Shown here one piece after another: positions 33,648 through 44,863 of a stretch of 64,000 nucleotides of DNA. Each line of letters starts with the position of its first letter. Position 1 is the stretch's first letter. This DNA is from Glycine soja. Lineage: Eukaryota; Streptophyta; Magnoliopsida; Fabales; Fabaceae. A program made the position numbers and the translations under genes. The notes beneath the pieces were generated by a model. That model saw nothing but the letters and a program-made list of their open reading frames with translations. It was not told the origin of the DNA and ran no database searches. The stretch spans positions 12,419,731-12,483,730 of the forward strand of contig NC_041008.1 in the NCBI RefSeq assembly GCF_004193775.1. Direction: 5' to 3'.

Positions 33648-35231
33648 TTCAAGAATCAAGTTTCAAAGAATCAAGATTCAAGAACAATCAAGTTTCAAGA
33701 ACCAAGATTCAAGAACAATCAAGATCAAGATTCAAGACTCAAGATTCAAGAATCAAGAGAAGACTCAATCAAGATAAGTACTAAAAACGTTTTTCAAAAC
33801 ACTGAGTAGCACAAGAATTTTTCAAAATCTTTTACCAAAGAGTTTTTACTCACTGGTAATCGATTACCAGAAGGTAGTAATCGATTACCAGTAGCCAACA
33901 TTATTTTCAAAACTGATTTACAAAGCTGTAATCGATTACCATAATCATGTAATTGATTACCAATGTTTTAAAACGATAGATTTCAAATTTCAAGAGTCAC
34001 AACTTGTGATAAAACTTTTTCAAATCATTTCAAACTTGTGTAATCAATTGCACAATACTTGTAATCGATTACCAGTGTTTCTAAACGTTTTGATTTTCAA
34101 ATTTAAACATGAAGAGTCACATCTGTTGATGTGTAATCGATTACACCTTGATGGTAATCGATTATCAGTGACTGATTTCGAAAAATAAATTTCCAAAAGT
34201 CTCAATTCTTAAAATGACTTATTTCTGAAAAAAATTTCAAAAGTCACAACTTTTTAAGTGACTAGTTTTCAAAAGAGTCACAATTTTTAAAAGGTGACTA
34301 GTTTTAAAGAAATTTCCAAGAGTCACAAACTTTAACTTGAGTGATCAACTGATTATAAATATGTGACCATGGCATGAATTTCAATAACGTTTTTTTTACA
34401 GAACTTTCTGATTCATTTCACTTCATCTTTCTAAAAGTTTTTGTTCAATACTTTCTGTTTCAAGAAAAATTCATTGACCAAAAACTTGTGCTATTCTTTT
34501 TCTTCATTCCTTCTCCCTCTTGCCAAAAAAATTGAAGGACTAACTGCCTGAGTTCTTTTGTGTCTCCCTTCTCCCTCTTCCAAGACAATTCAAAGGACTA
34601 ATTGCCTGAGAATTCTTTTGATTCTTCCCTTCCCCTTAAACAAAAGATTTCAAAGGACTAACCGCCTGAGATATCTTTTCTTTCCCTTTACAAAGATTCA
34701 AAGGACTAACCGCCTGAGAATTCTTTGTCTTAACACATCGGAGGGTACATCCTTTGTGGTACAAGTAGAGGGTACATCTACTTGGGTTGTTATACTGAGA
34801 ACAAGAGAGGGTACATCTCTTGTGGATCAGTTCAAGTGGAGGGTACATCCAGTTGATTGTTCAAAGAGAACAAGGGAAGGTACATCCCTTGTGGGTCTTT
34901 GGCTTGTAAAGGATTTTACAAGGTTGAAAGAAATCTCAAGAACCGTTGGTTGCTAGAGGACTGTATGTAGGCATGGGTTGTTGCCGAACCAGTATAAATC
35001 TTGTGTTTGTCTTTTTCTTTCCTACACTCTTTAATTTCTGCTGTGTACTTTTAATTGCCGCTTTTACTTTTGGTTAAGTTTCTGTTTCTGTTCTTTACTT
35101 TCTTAACTTAGTAGTAAAAGCCTAGTTGAATCTAGTAACATTAAGAAGGATAAATTTTTAATTAGTCAAGACACATTAATAATTAATTCAACCCCCCCTT
35201 CTTAATTATTCTGAGGCCACTTGATCAAACA
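33648..35231 (+). repeat. same-family LTR nested in opposite orientation
   Basis: Plus-strand LTR lacking about its first 100 bases: it begins within the TCAAGATTCAAG repeats and ends ...CACTTGATCAAACA. Roughly 90 bases of the host LTR are missing at the junction and no target duplication is seen. Ectopic recombination or inversion is therefore as likely as clean insertion. It carries six or more GTAATCGATTAC palindromes and the AAGGACTAACCGCC repeats. Confidence 0.8.
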
Positions 35232-36223
35232 GTACGCTCTACTTGTACCATAAAGGATGTACCCTCTAATGTGTTAAGACAAAGAAATCTTACGCGGTTA
35301 GTCCCTTGAATCTTTGTAAGGGGAAACAAAAGATATCTCAAGCGGTTAGTCCTTTGAAATCTTTTGATTAAAGGGAAGTGGAAGAATCAAAAGAATTCTC
35401 AGGCGGTTAGTCCTTTGAATCTTTTGGCAAGAGGGTGAAGGAAGAAAAGATAGCACACTTTTGTTTTCTGCAGAATTTCCACTTGCAGAAAAAACAAAGT
35501 TTTGAAACAAAGTTTAGAAAGCTTTTTGGCATAGAAAAATCAATGGGCAATGGTTAGAGAAGGATTGTGAAAAAGGATTGTTTGTAAGAATATCACATAC
35601 ATTTTGAACGTGTGCCAAAGTCATGCTTTTATAGACTCTTCATGTCTGGTCAAAGAAACCATTGGAAGAGTTATGACATTTGGGAAAACCATGTTAAGAG
35701 TTATAACTCTTAACTTTTTCTTTAAAACTATTCACTGGTAATCGATTACCACAAAGGTGTAATCGATTGCATAATGTATTTTTATGAAAAGTTGTGATTC
35801 TTCACAATTGGATTTGAATTCTAACGTTCAGATTCACCTGTAATCGATTACTAATATAGTGTAATCAATTACACTATTTGAAAATCATTTTGGAACGTTG
35901 AAAATCATTTGAAAATATTTTGAAAACCAAACTGGTCACTGGTAATCGATTACGAGAGAGTAATCACTCTGGTAACTTAGAAAATTTGAGAAAATTCTTT
36001 TGTAAAACAAAACTGTGTTGTTTGGTTTTTGAAAAATTCTTTTAATACTTATCCGATATGAAGTATTGACTTGTTGCTTCTTGATTTCTTCTCTTGAATC
36101 TTGAATCTTGGATTGGATTCTTGATACTTGATCTTGAAGTCTTGAATCAATCTTAAATCAATCACTTGGGCTTTTGGCATCATCAAAATTGCTTGGTTCA
36201 TCATCATGAAGTTTGCTTCTACA
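35232..36223 (-). repeat. element A 3' LTR, inner part
   Basis: Resumes the element A LTR (GCTCTACTTGTACC...), with GGCGGTTAGTCC repeats, palindromes, and the inner boundary ...TGCTTCTACA at 36223 next to the polypurine tract. Confidence 0.85.
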
Positions 36224-36410
36224 ATCTCCCCCTTTTTGATGATGACAAACCTGAAATCAAGAAACGCATACAAGCTCTATCTTCTAATCGATCACTCACT
36301 TAATTCTCCCCCTTTGTTTTTGAGTTTAAGCTTCACTTGAAATTAAGTTATTTAATTATATGAGTTCTTGATTTAATCCCAACTTTGCCTCCCCCTTTGG
36401 CATCAACAAA
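36224..36410 (-). other. element A polypurine tracts (three)
   Basis: Minus-strand AAAAAGGGGGAGAT directly abuts the 3' LTR (36224-36237). Two more AAAGGGGGAG tracts lie near 36306-36320 and 36390-36402. The tract next to the LTR would prime plus-strand DNA; repeated tracts of this kind are a known Sirevirus trait. Confidence 0.8.
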
Positions 36411-36670
36411 AAGCCAAAGTGCGTATAGAGACATAAAATCATACATTCACTCATAATCATCCAATCAAGGAAGACAATAATGCATACATAAACTAAGCAA
36501 GGATGATAATAATTCATTCATAAACTATAATATAATGTCAGATACTTTGGAGAGTCATCCAAGATAACCAAATTAAAACAAATAAATTAGAAAGTAACAT
36601 ACTAATAAGTGTTTCAAAACATAGCCAAATACACAGCTAGAAATCAAAATACTAATAAAAATAGTAATGT

Positions 36671-37780
36671 CTAAACTGATGGTGGCGATGGAGGCAAATC
36701 AAAGCAGTCGCGAATGATGGTGATATCTTCTTCAACCTTTGCAATCCTTGAGTTCATCTCCTCGAATAGTGTCTCCACTTGACGTTCCAAGGAGTCAAAC
36801 CTCTCACCAACATAGGTTTGAAGTCCATCAAACCTATCCAAAATACTCTGAAGGAGAGAAGAGTCTCCTTCAACCGGTAAGTGTCCTTCACCATCATTTG
36901 GTTGAGCACCCTTTTTTACCCAAGAGCCATCACGCTCTTTGCGATAACCAAAGGAGGCAACCACTGCAACACCGATCAAGAAAGATCTCTTGATTGGAAC
37001 ATAAGGTTCAAAATCAAGAGGGATGTTAAAATGTTGAAGGAACAAGGTAACTAAGTGAGGATAAGGCAAAGGAGCATTTAATCACAATGCCTTATGCATG
37101 CGATACTGGGCTAGATGTGCCCAATCAATTTGTTGACCGGTATGAAAGGCCCACATGACTATTAGATCTTCTTCAGAAACCTGTGCAAGGTTTGAAGATT
37201 TGGGGAGTAAGATACGAACAATTTGATAATGAAGAATGCGGCTTTCAAGAGCCAATGAATCGGTAAGCAGCCTTCCGGTCATATCCGCTTGGTTGGTGCA
37301 AACCAACCGGCGGACATCATGCACACAAAAATTAAACTTCCAATCATCATCCAGTGCACCTTCAAATGGTACACCATCACTAGACAATTGGGTCAAATCA
37401 TAGAAGAGGGATTGGTCAATGACCATATTTATCCCAAAGACCTCAGAAATCAAGGTACTTTCTTGAATTTCAAGGTTAGAATAAAAAGCTTTTACCAATT
37501 CAGAATACACAGGCAGTTTTAAAGACATAAAGGGAATGAGATTTGAGTTATGAAATGCTTGAATGGATTCGAAACTCTCATCAGAAAAGAAATCCATATC
37601 TATGAACTTAGGGTCAATGATAGAATGAGAGGAGAAGAGGTTTGTGTACCGTGTACGTTGTTCTTTCAATGAGAACAATGAGGAGGAGGAAATGGAGGAA
37701 GGAATTGGAGTATCCTGAGCCTCGAAGTGTCGTTGGCTTCTACTCGAAGAACCCTTGCGCTTCTTTGATGGTTTCGCCAT
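36671..37780 (-). pseudogene. element A ORF2, putative plant transposon-protein domain, one nonsense codon
   Basis: Minus-strand frame of 370 codons from ATG at 37780, interrupted only by TGA at 37082-37084; element B has CGA (Arg) there, so a CpG transition explains it. A basic N-terminus (MAKPSKKRKGSSSRSQRH, possible nuclear signal) is followed by a domain of about 200 residues typical of the putative plant transposon-protein family (LKLPVYSELVKAFYSNLEI, VRRLVCTNQADMTGRLL, HYQIVRILLP). A C-terminal coiled coil (about 300-360: SILDRFDGLQ, GERFDSLERQ) follows. It resembles no reverse transcriptase or integrase. Function unknown. Confidence 0.85.
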
Positions 37781-37959
37781 TTGAGAGACTTATTCGAAAT
37801 TTCAATCAGTTGAAATGAAAGAGGATGAAAAAAAGATGAATTTTGGGCTTTGTGGGACGTGATTTGGATAAGAAATGAGTAAGTTATTGCAGAAAGAAAA
37901 ATTGGGAATGAGGGTTTCGCGAGAAAGACAAAGTTGCAGTTTTGTGAATCCTGAAATTT

Positions 37960-38030
37960 TGAATTTATAACCAGCAGGGATGTGTTATAATTGATTACAC
38001 CTTTTGGTAATTGATTACCAGAGAGCATTT
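37960..38030 (-). promoter_or_regulatory. element A candidate ORF2 promoter
   Basis: On the minus strand two decayed palindromes (GTAATTGATTACC type, 37988-38023) precede a TATA-like GGTTATAAATTC (about 37963-37974), about 185 bases upstream of the ORF2 ATG. The arrangement is the same as in element B. Confidence 0.45.
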
Positions 38031-38479
38031 TAGCAGAACTAAGTGCTGAATGAACTCTTAGGGTGAAAGAATTTGAAAGGGGGTCAAAATACTTTATATC
38101 TAAAAACTCTTACATGAAAATAAATATATATAACATAATAGTTTTTTGAAAAACTTTATGAATGACTTTTAAGAAAGTAATTAACATATCATACTAAAAA
38201 TCATGCAAGAATCATAGACATCATCAAATATTTGTTTTTAAAAAATAAACTTCATGCTTTGAGAAAGGAAAAATAACTCAATCAAACATATAAGCACATA
38301 CTCACAATAGAAATTAACCAAGACAAACAAATAAGATTTTGTTAGTCATCATATAAACAAGTTAATTGAAAGGAAAGTTTCAACCAACTTAATTTAAAAG
38401 AGAATGGTTTTGATGTTACCTTTTTCATGATTTAAGTGCCTAGCTCTTCAAAGATGGAAGTCAGACTTTTGCTTTTTGC

Positions 38480-39574
38480 TTAATCTTCTTGAGAGATGTT
38501 CTCATCGCTCTCATAGTCCTTGGATAGAAGGTTGATATCCTTTTCCGAACCATCGGATGAGTCATTGTCATCCCATGCAATATACGCCTTCTTGGATCTT
38601 CTTTCTTCATGACTTTTCTTCTCATTCTTCTCAGGCCATTGCTCATTTGAGGGGCAATTTGCTTTGATGTGACCAAGTTGGTTGAACTTGTAGCATCTAA
38701 GAGTTGGAGAGTCTTCTTGAAATCTTTTTCCATGGTTGAAATTTTGACGCCTCTCGATTCTTCTCTTCTTGACAAATTTGTGAAACTTCTTCACAAAGAG
38801 TGAGAAGTCTTCTTCATCTTCTGATTCTTCATCTTTATTTTCCTTTTGCATTGATGAGGAGACTTTTAGTGCTATGGTTCATTTCCTCTTGTCAGTTTCT
38901 TCATTTTGATTTAGTCATTGGAGTTCCATCTCATGTTCCTGTAATTTGCCAAAAAGTGTGGCAAGAGACATAGAAGAAAAATCTTTACTTTCAGAAATGG
39001 CAGTTACCTTGGGTTGCCATTCCCTACTTAAGCATATCAAAACTTTATTAATTAAATCTTCATTAGGAAAGGTTTTTCCTAAGGAGGCAAGGTGATTAAC
39101 TATGTGTGTGAATCTTTTCTGCATGCTTTGGATGTTCTCATTAGTGTTCATCCTAAATAATTCATATTCATGTGTAAGGGTGTTGACTCTAGATCTTTTT
39201 ACATCAGTGGTGCCTTCATGTGTGAGTTGTAGTGTATCCCACATCTCCTTGGCATTTAGACAGTTTGAAACTCTAAAATATTCATCTATTCTTAGGGCAG
39301 ATGTAATAATGTTTTTGGCTTTAAGTTTATATTGGACTCTTCTTCTATCTTCTTCAGACCATTTATCTCTAGGTTTTTCTGTTATTGTACTTGTGCTTGC
39401 ATCTACTATGGTGGGTACATCAGGTCCTATTTTTATTACTTCCCAAATGTTTAAATCTATGGCTTCAATAAAGATTTGCATTCGGGTTTTCCAATAGTGG
39501 TAACCCTCACCATTAAAGATAGGTGGCCTATGGATGGAGTTTCCGTCGGGAAACAGAGAATTTGAGGAGACCAT
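38480..39574 (-). pseudogene. element A gag (copia type), two nonsense codons
   Basis: Minus-strand frame of 365 codons without frameshift, with stops at 38915-38917 and near 38872. It starts MVSSNSLFPDGNSIHRPPIF, then the copia Gag N-terminal motif FNGEGYHYWKTRM and the UBN2-type region (SNCLNAKEMWDTLQLTHEGT, NTLTHEYELFRM). The zinc knuckle reads CYKFNQLGHIKANC, with the second Cys replaced by Phe. An acidic tail follows. The frame ends before any protease or integrase motif. Confidence 0.88.
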
Positions 39575-39610
39575 GAATCTTGAAGTTGTGAAACTTTTCT
39601 CAAGATACCT

Positions 39611-39622
39611 GCTCTGATACCA
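39611..39622 (-). other. element A primer-binding site (tRNA-iMet)
   Basis: Minus-strand TGGTATCAGAGC, two bases inside the 5' LTR. It is complementary to the 3' end of plant initiator Met tRNA, the usual Ty1/copia primer. Confidence 0.92.
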
Positions 39623-39624
39623 CT

Positions 39625-41125
39625 TGTTAGATCGAGTGGCCTCAGAATAATTAAGAAGGAGGGGTTGAATTAATTATGAACGGGTCTTGATTAATTAAAA
39701 AAAATTAACCTTCTTAATGCTACAAGATTCAATTAGGCTTTACTACTAAGTTATGAGAAAGTAAAGAATAGAAACAATAACTTAAACAAAAGTAAAGCGG
39801 AAATAAAAAGTGTAGGGAAGAAGAAAACAAACACAAGTTTTTATACTGGTTCGGCAACAACCCGTGCCTACATCCAGTCCCCAAGCAACCACCGGTTCTT
39901 GAGATTTCCAATAACCTTGTAAAATCCTTTACAAGCAAAGATCCACAAGGGATGTACCCTCCCTTGTTCTCTTTGAACAACCAAGTGGATTTACCTTCCA
40001 CTTGAACTGATCCATAAGAGATGTACCCTCTCTTGTTCTCAGTATTACAATCCAAGTAGATGTATGCTCTACTTGTACCACAAAGGATGTACACTCCAAT
40101 GTCTTAAGACAAAGAATTCTTAGGCGGTTAGTCCCTTGAATCTTTGTAAGGGGAAACAAAAGATATCTCAGGCGGTTAGTCCTTTGAAATCTTTTGTTTA
40201 AAGGGAAGAGGAAGAATAAAAAAATTCTCAGGCGGTTAGTCCTTTGAATCTTTTGGCAAGAGGGAGAAGGAAGAATCAAAAGAATTCTCAGACGGTTATT
40301 CCTTTGAATCATTTGGCAAGAGGGAGAAGGAGGAAAAGATAGCACACTTTTGTTTTCTGCAGAATTTCCACTTGCAGAAAAAACAAAGTTTTGAAACAAA
40401 GTTTAGAAAGCTTTTTGGCAAAGAAAAATCAATGGGCAATGGTTAGAGAAAGATTGTGAAAAAGGATTATTTGGAAGAATATCACATACATTTTGAACGT
40501 GCGCCAAATTCATGCTTTTATAGACTCTTCATGTCTGGTCAAAGAAACCATTGGAAGAGTTATGACTTTTGAGAAAACCATGTTAAGAGTTATAACTCTT
40601 AACTTTTTCTTTAAAACTATTCACTGGTAATCGATTACCACAAAGGTGTAATCGATTACGCAATGTATTTTATGAAAAGTTGTGACTCTTCACAATTGGA
40701 TTTGAATTCCAACGTTCAGATTCACTTGTAATCGATTACTAATATAGTGTAATCGATTACACTATTTGAAAATCGTTTTGGAACATTGCAAACAATTTGA
40801 AAATATTTTGAAAACCAAATTGGTCACTGGTAATCGATTATTGCCAACTGGTAATCGATTACCAGAGAGTAATCACTCTAGTAACTTAGAAAATTTGAGA
40901 AAATTCTTTTGTAAAACAAAACTGTGCTATTTGATTTTTGAAAAATTCTTTTAATACTTATCCTATATGAAGTCTTAACTTGTTGCTTCTTGATTTCTTC
41001 TCTTGAATCTTGAATCTTGGATTGGATTCTTGATCTTGAAGTATTGAATCAATCTTGAATCAATCACTTGGGCTTTTGGCATCATCAAAATTTCTTGGTT
41101 CATCATCATGAAGTTTGCTTCCACA
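39625..41125 (-). repeat. element A 5' LTR
   Basis: 1501 bases, TGTTAGATCG...CTTCCACA on the plus strand. On the minus strand, from its start: TCAAGATTCAAG repeats, about six TGTAATCGATTACA/TGGTAATCGATTACCA palindromes (40620-40865), TATA box (GTCTATAAAAGC, about 40513-40525), AAGGACTAACCGCC repeats (40120-40310), GGGTACATC repeats (39955-40100) and the ACTGG...CCAGT stem-loop (39845-39885). Confidence 0.9.
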
Positions 41126-41418
41126 AACATTAGTTTTTTCATCACTTTTTCAGTGATCGACTGTTCCAACTCCTCTCTAATATTCTATGTCAACTCCTTT
41201 TTAATATTTTGTTTCAGTTGATCCAACTTTTTTTTGCTTATCGATGTAGATGTGTGGGAGTTTTGTGATGGTGATCCAAAGTATTGTTTGATGGTGACAC
41301 CAAATCCAGTAGCATGAACACAGCCAGAGTGCTCTGGTTGCCCAATGTCAGTAGTTAGTACATCCTGACATCCATGGGCAACAAAGCTACCTTGTGTGGA
41401 TTGCTCTTCCAGGGAATC
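41126..41418 (-). pseudogene. CACTA-3 Tnp1-like ORF, upstream part of the split exon
   Basis: The minus-strand exon starts after a TTGTAG acceptor (41419) and reads DSLEEQSTQGSFVAHGCQDV, GVTIKQYFGSP and LEQSITEKVMKKLM, ending exactly at the element A target site. These motifs belong to the CACTA accessory ORF; the continuation is at 33266 downward. An internal TAA interrupts it. Confidence 0.75.
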
Positions 41419-42718
41419 CTACAACCAACACAAGAGGTTATGTTTACGAACTATTGTTATTACTATATATAGTTAAGATGTCATTTGACCCAATTTTTTT
41501 GTGCAAGCCAACTTCCACTTCATGTGTCATCTAATGGGAGATGGAGGGTCAATGATTGCTCCAATCAGAAACTTTAAGCTTACTATAATTATAGATCCAA
41601 AATGAAAGTAAAACCTTTGGAATTAAAGCACAAGAACAGTAGCTACCAAAATGAAGATGACCAGAGGCATAATACAATAGGTTTCACCTATGACTCATTT
41701 CTTAATTTGCTTTTGTTTTTTGTGTTAGATTCTAACAAATTTTGGTTGCATGGTAAGACATAGTGGCCATTGTGTAGGAAAGATGGTTTCAAATAGCAAT
41801 AGACACCAAGGTGTTATCATGTTAGTTAACATTGTAAATGTTTTTATAGTGACAATACATCAAAATTAAACTTAGTGTAAAACAAAAAAATGGTCATAAC
41901 ATGAATAACAATGATAGTGTCTCTGAGATTGGGAGGTCCTAAAAGCTTCAAATTCTTGATCTTTCTGACAATTTCTCAATTGGACAACTTCTACATTCCT
42001 TATCCCATATGAAGGGTCTTGATTCTAAGATGAAGAATGTTGTACATTGCTTTACTATATTTATAGAAAAATGTGAGTTAATTAGTTAGTTAGAAGAGAA
42101 AAATAAGCATCTAGGCTATGTAAATTGTAAGCTATTCCCCACCAAGAATATGATGATAGGAATTAGAATTTTAATAAGGAGGCTACACAATAAAAGTCTC
42201 TTTAGACCAGTTGCATTCTCTTTGTCTTTGTTAACTTTCTCTTTCAACATTTTCTTCTTTTTCTATTTGCCCCTCGTGCAAGTAAAAAAAAATTAAATTC
42301 TAATTGTGTTCAAATCTTGATAAAAACTTAGTAAAAAAGTTTCCATTTCCTTTTCTTTGATCAATATTAGGGGAACCCAGAGTTGTGTCACTGGCATTTA
42401 ACCAACCTGCTTTAAAACAACACTAATTTCTTCTGTCATGAATAATTTCCAAGGTAATCATATAGTTTGCAGATATTGGACACAAGTGAGTGTGATATGA
42501 GGTGGTAGAACCTGACATGGTTGAGTTAAAGGATGAATGGTAGCTTATAAACTTGGGTGGACCAATATCTTGCATACTAGATTTACCTTGTATATGAATA
42601 ACCAACCCCACCCCATCCTATTACCCTTTTCTTTTATATCTGTCATAATCCAGTTTAAGCCTTTGATTAAACCAGATTACCTTGTATATTAGTAACCAAA
42701 AAACAATGATAGCCTAAT
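41419..42718. other. CACTA-3 interior, mostly unannotated
   Basis: AT-rich. Apart from the LRR-like scrap at 41925-42040, I see no supported gene or bounded repeat. Confidence 0.4.
41925..42040 (+). pseudogene. leucine-rich-repeat fragment
   Basis: One frame reads LQILDLSDNFSIGQLLHSLS followed by HMKGLDS, which fits the plant extracellular LRR consensus (LxxLDLSxNxxxGxLPxSL). It is preceded by an in-frame stop and followed by nothing LRR-like. A short captured or degraded piece of an LRR receptor or PGIP-type gene; the source is unknown. Confidence 0.5.
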
Positions 42719-42728
42719 TCTGACTCCT

Positions 42729-42816
42729 TGGCAAGCGTATCAAGTTGAATAAGTAGCATTAAAACGATAAGACCGAGTATCTATTCCACGGGGACTTTGT
42801 TATACTCATAGTTATA

Positions 42817-42882
<66 letters not shown>

Positions 42883-44183
42883 GTTTAAGTAATTTGTAAC
42901 TCAAATCGAATCTTATTCATTGATTAACTACATATATAAACTAATGTGAATTAACTACAAAGCAAGGGACATGAAAGGTTAAGAAAACAAACACTCGGAG
43001 TTGTGAGATGGTGTTGTGATGAGTTAAGGAACGTGTTGGGGGCTCCGCTTACTAGAACTACTCCTGATGTAACCTTAATAGATTTTTCTCTTTTTAACAC
43101 AAATATGATTACTACCCGCATCTTCTAACATACTATAACCATGATCCCTCAAGTGAGAAAGCCTAAATCACTTAATATCGCTCCTAATCCGTTAATAGTT
43201 ATATTAAATAATTTGCATTATGAACAGAGAAACATAAATAGGCAAGACAATACCACTTTATCCCTAGACATGGATGACCTAGATGTTCTTCCCAAGTTCT
43301 TAGCATATAAACATTTCCCAATGCCTAAATCCTAAAACAGTTCATGAAAATGGATGATCAGACCACAAACATGTGAATGAGTACACGAAAGAACAATAAT
43401 ATCAACATCATATTAATAGATAGTTTAGAGTAATTACATTAAAGAGAGTTTGGTTTGCAGAGCTTCTAATAACAGGTGGTTTTAGTCTCTCATTTTCATG
43501 AGAAACTTACAAATATAAAAGGTGGAATGAAATGGAAGAAAATGGAAGAGAAATACAGTGAAACGGATTGGCTAGAGCTCCAAAAATTGGATTTTCTTCA
43601 ACAATGGCTTTCGAAGCTTTTGTTTCTCCCTCTGCCTCCTTGCTTCATGGTTAAGCTTTTTAATGAATGGATGTTGTTTTTATCAATAAAATCCACTTTT
43701 TGCAAATATATTTCCTCTTGATGACCAATCAGAACCGCCATTGTGCGCAAAGCTTGCATGTGTGCACTGAGTGCACATGCAAAGTCTAGCTGGCATAAGT
43801 GACCATGCGCTAAGCCGCCAAATGCTCGTTAAGCCACCAAATGCGTGTGGGCTAAGCTCAGATGCGAGCTACAGTTGGTCTCCAGGTTGGCTTCTTGCGC
43901 TAAGCGGATTTCTTGGGCTAAGCGATCCTAATGTGTTAAGCGAGGATGTCGCATTGAGCGTCACACTTCAATTCTTCAATCCTCTTCCATACCTCTGTTT
44001 TATATCTACAAAAAATACAACCAAAATTACTATAAAATAATTAACTTTAGCATTTTCAGGATAAAAAATCAGAAGAAGCTAAGTTCTTGTTGTTTTAACA
44101 CAAAAGAAGCAATAGAAGACAAGCAAATTAGATAATTGCTATGTGATTTCAGTATACAAATGACTTATGCATAACACTTATCA
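42729..44183 (-). repeat. solo LTR with GCGCTAAGCG motifs
   Basis: It runs from TGGCAAGCGTATCAAG to ...ACACTTATCA and includes TAAGACCGAGTATC / CCACGGGGACTTTG near the left end and repeated GCTAAGC motifs (43805-43930), which I associate with Glycine Ty3/gypsy LTRs. CCTAAT occurs at 42713-42718 and again at 44184-44189, but the left copy sits about 10 bases outside the TG, so the exact left boundary is uncertain. No coding region. Confidence 0.55.
42812..42882. repeat. (TA)n microsatellite
   Basis: About 35 TA units with one TG interruption, inside the solo LTR. Confidence 0.95.
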
Positions 44184-44863
44184 CCTAATAACCTTTTATG
44201 TGTTCAGGAATATTTTTAACTCAGTTTTATGTTGCCTTACCTTTAAGGAATGAAAGGTAATAAAAATTGTTTCTACTTTCTAGGTTTTTGTTTGGTACAA
44301 TTTTGCTTATTTTTTTTCTTTCTAAGCCAAAGGAAAAGAAAAACAATGACAAGAAAAAAAAAAAAACAGGAAAAAGGAATAGAAGGGAGGCAAAAGAACA
44401 AGTAGCATGTATGTCATAATTGAAAGATTAGGAGCTTTATAAATATATCCCTATCCATGTCTCTATCTTTTCCTTAATGCAGAGGTATAGAAATCCAAGT
44501 TTGGCAAGCAAATGATGTATTTCACTACTACTTATATTCAAGCAAAATCATGCAAACTTGTGTGGTGGTCAGTTTTTGCTTATGATAAGTTTATCACTAT
44601 ATAACTTTGAACAACTAATTTAAAAATAAATAATCCTAGCATTACTCTTTTTTCTATGACCTCATACCAATACTCTATATGCATGAATTAGTTAAGCTTT
44701 TAATTAATAATAGGGAGCATATTAGAATCAATGTATATTCATAAAAAAGAATCGAGTATATTCGTTAGCACTCCTCTAAATTACACAAAAAGTGCTAACA
44801 GCCTAACACATGCACTACCTTATTCTCTAGCCTTCATGGCTCTGTAAGATAAAGTAAAGGGGC
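44184..44863. other. no gene seen
   Basis: AT-rich spacer between the GCTAAGC solo LTR and element B; nothing supported. Confidence 0.4.

Larger units (their letters stand above)
33267..41125 (-). mobile_element. LTR retrotransposon A: gag + ORF2, no pol
   Basis: Ends TGTTGGATCG (33267) and ...GCTTCCACA (41125), flanked by identical AACAT duplications (33262-33266, 41126-41130). On the minus strand: 5' LTR, tRNA-iMet primer site, gag, ORF2, polypurine tracts, 3' LTR. The 3' LTR is disrupted by a second LTR of the same family in opposite orientation (33648-35231). Protease, integrase, RT and RNase H are all absent, and the gag-ORF2 spacing leaves no room for them. LTR palindromes, several polypurine tracts and the primer site fit a Sirevirus (Ty1/copia) origin. 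Confidence 0.85.

Noticed and set aside
34558..34956. 132-codon plus-strand frame in an LTR
   Set aside because: It lies wholly in the R/U5 region of a known LTR. Its apparent repeats (RTNRLR) come from the AAGGACTAACCGCC DNA repeat, and it is broken in other LTR copies.
36739..36993. 84-codon plus-strand frame
   Set aside because: Antisense of element A ORF2, with no domain.
39102..39497. 131-codon plus-strand frame
   Set aside because: Antisense shadow of element A gag.
39840..39890. Possible tRNA-like sequence (GGTTCGGCAACAACCC) in the LTR
   Set aside because: It has a TPsiC-like look but no acceptor stem, anticodon loop or CCA-compatible fold; explained as the LTR stem-loop core.
39929..40399. 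156-codon minus-strand frame
   Set aside because: Same LTR repeat region as above in element A; not conserved as protein among LTR copies.
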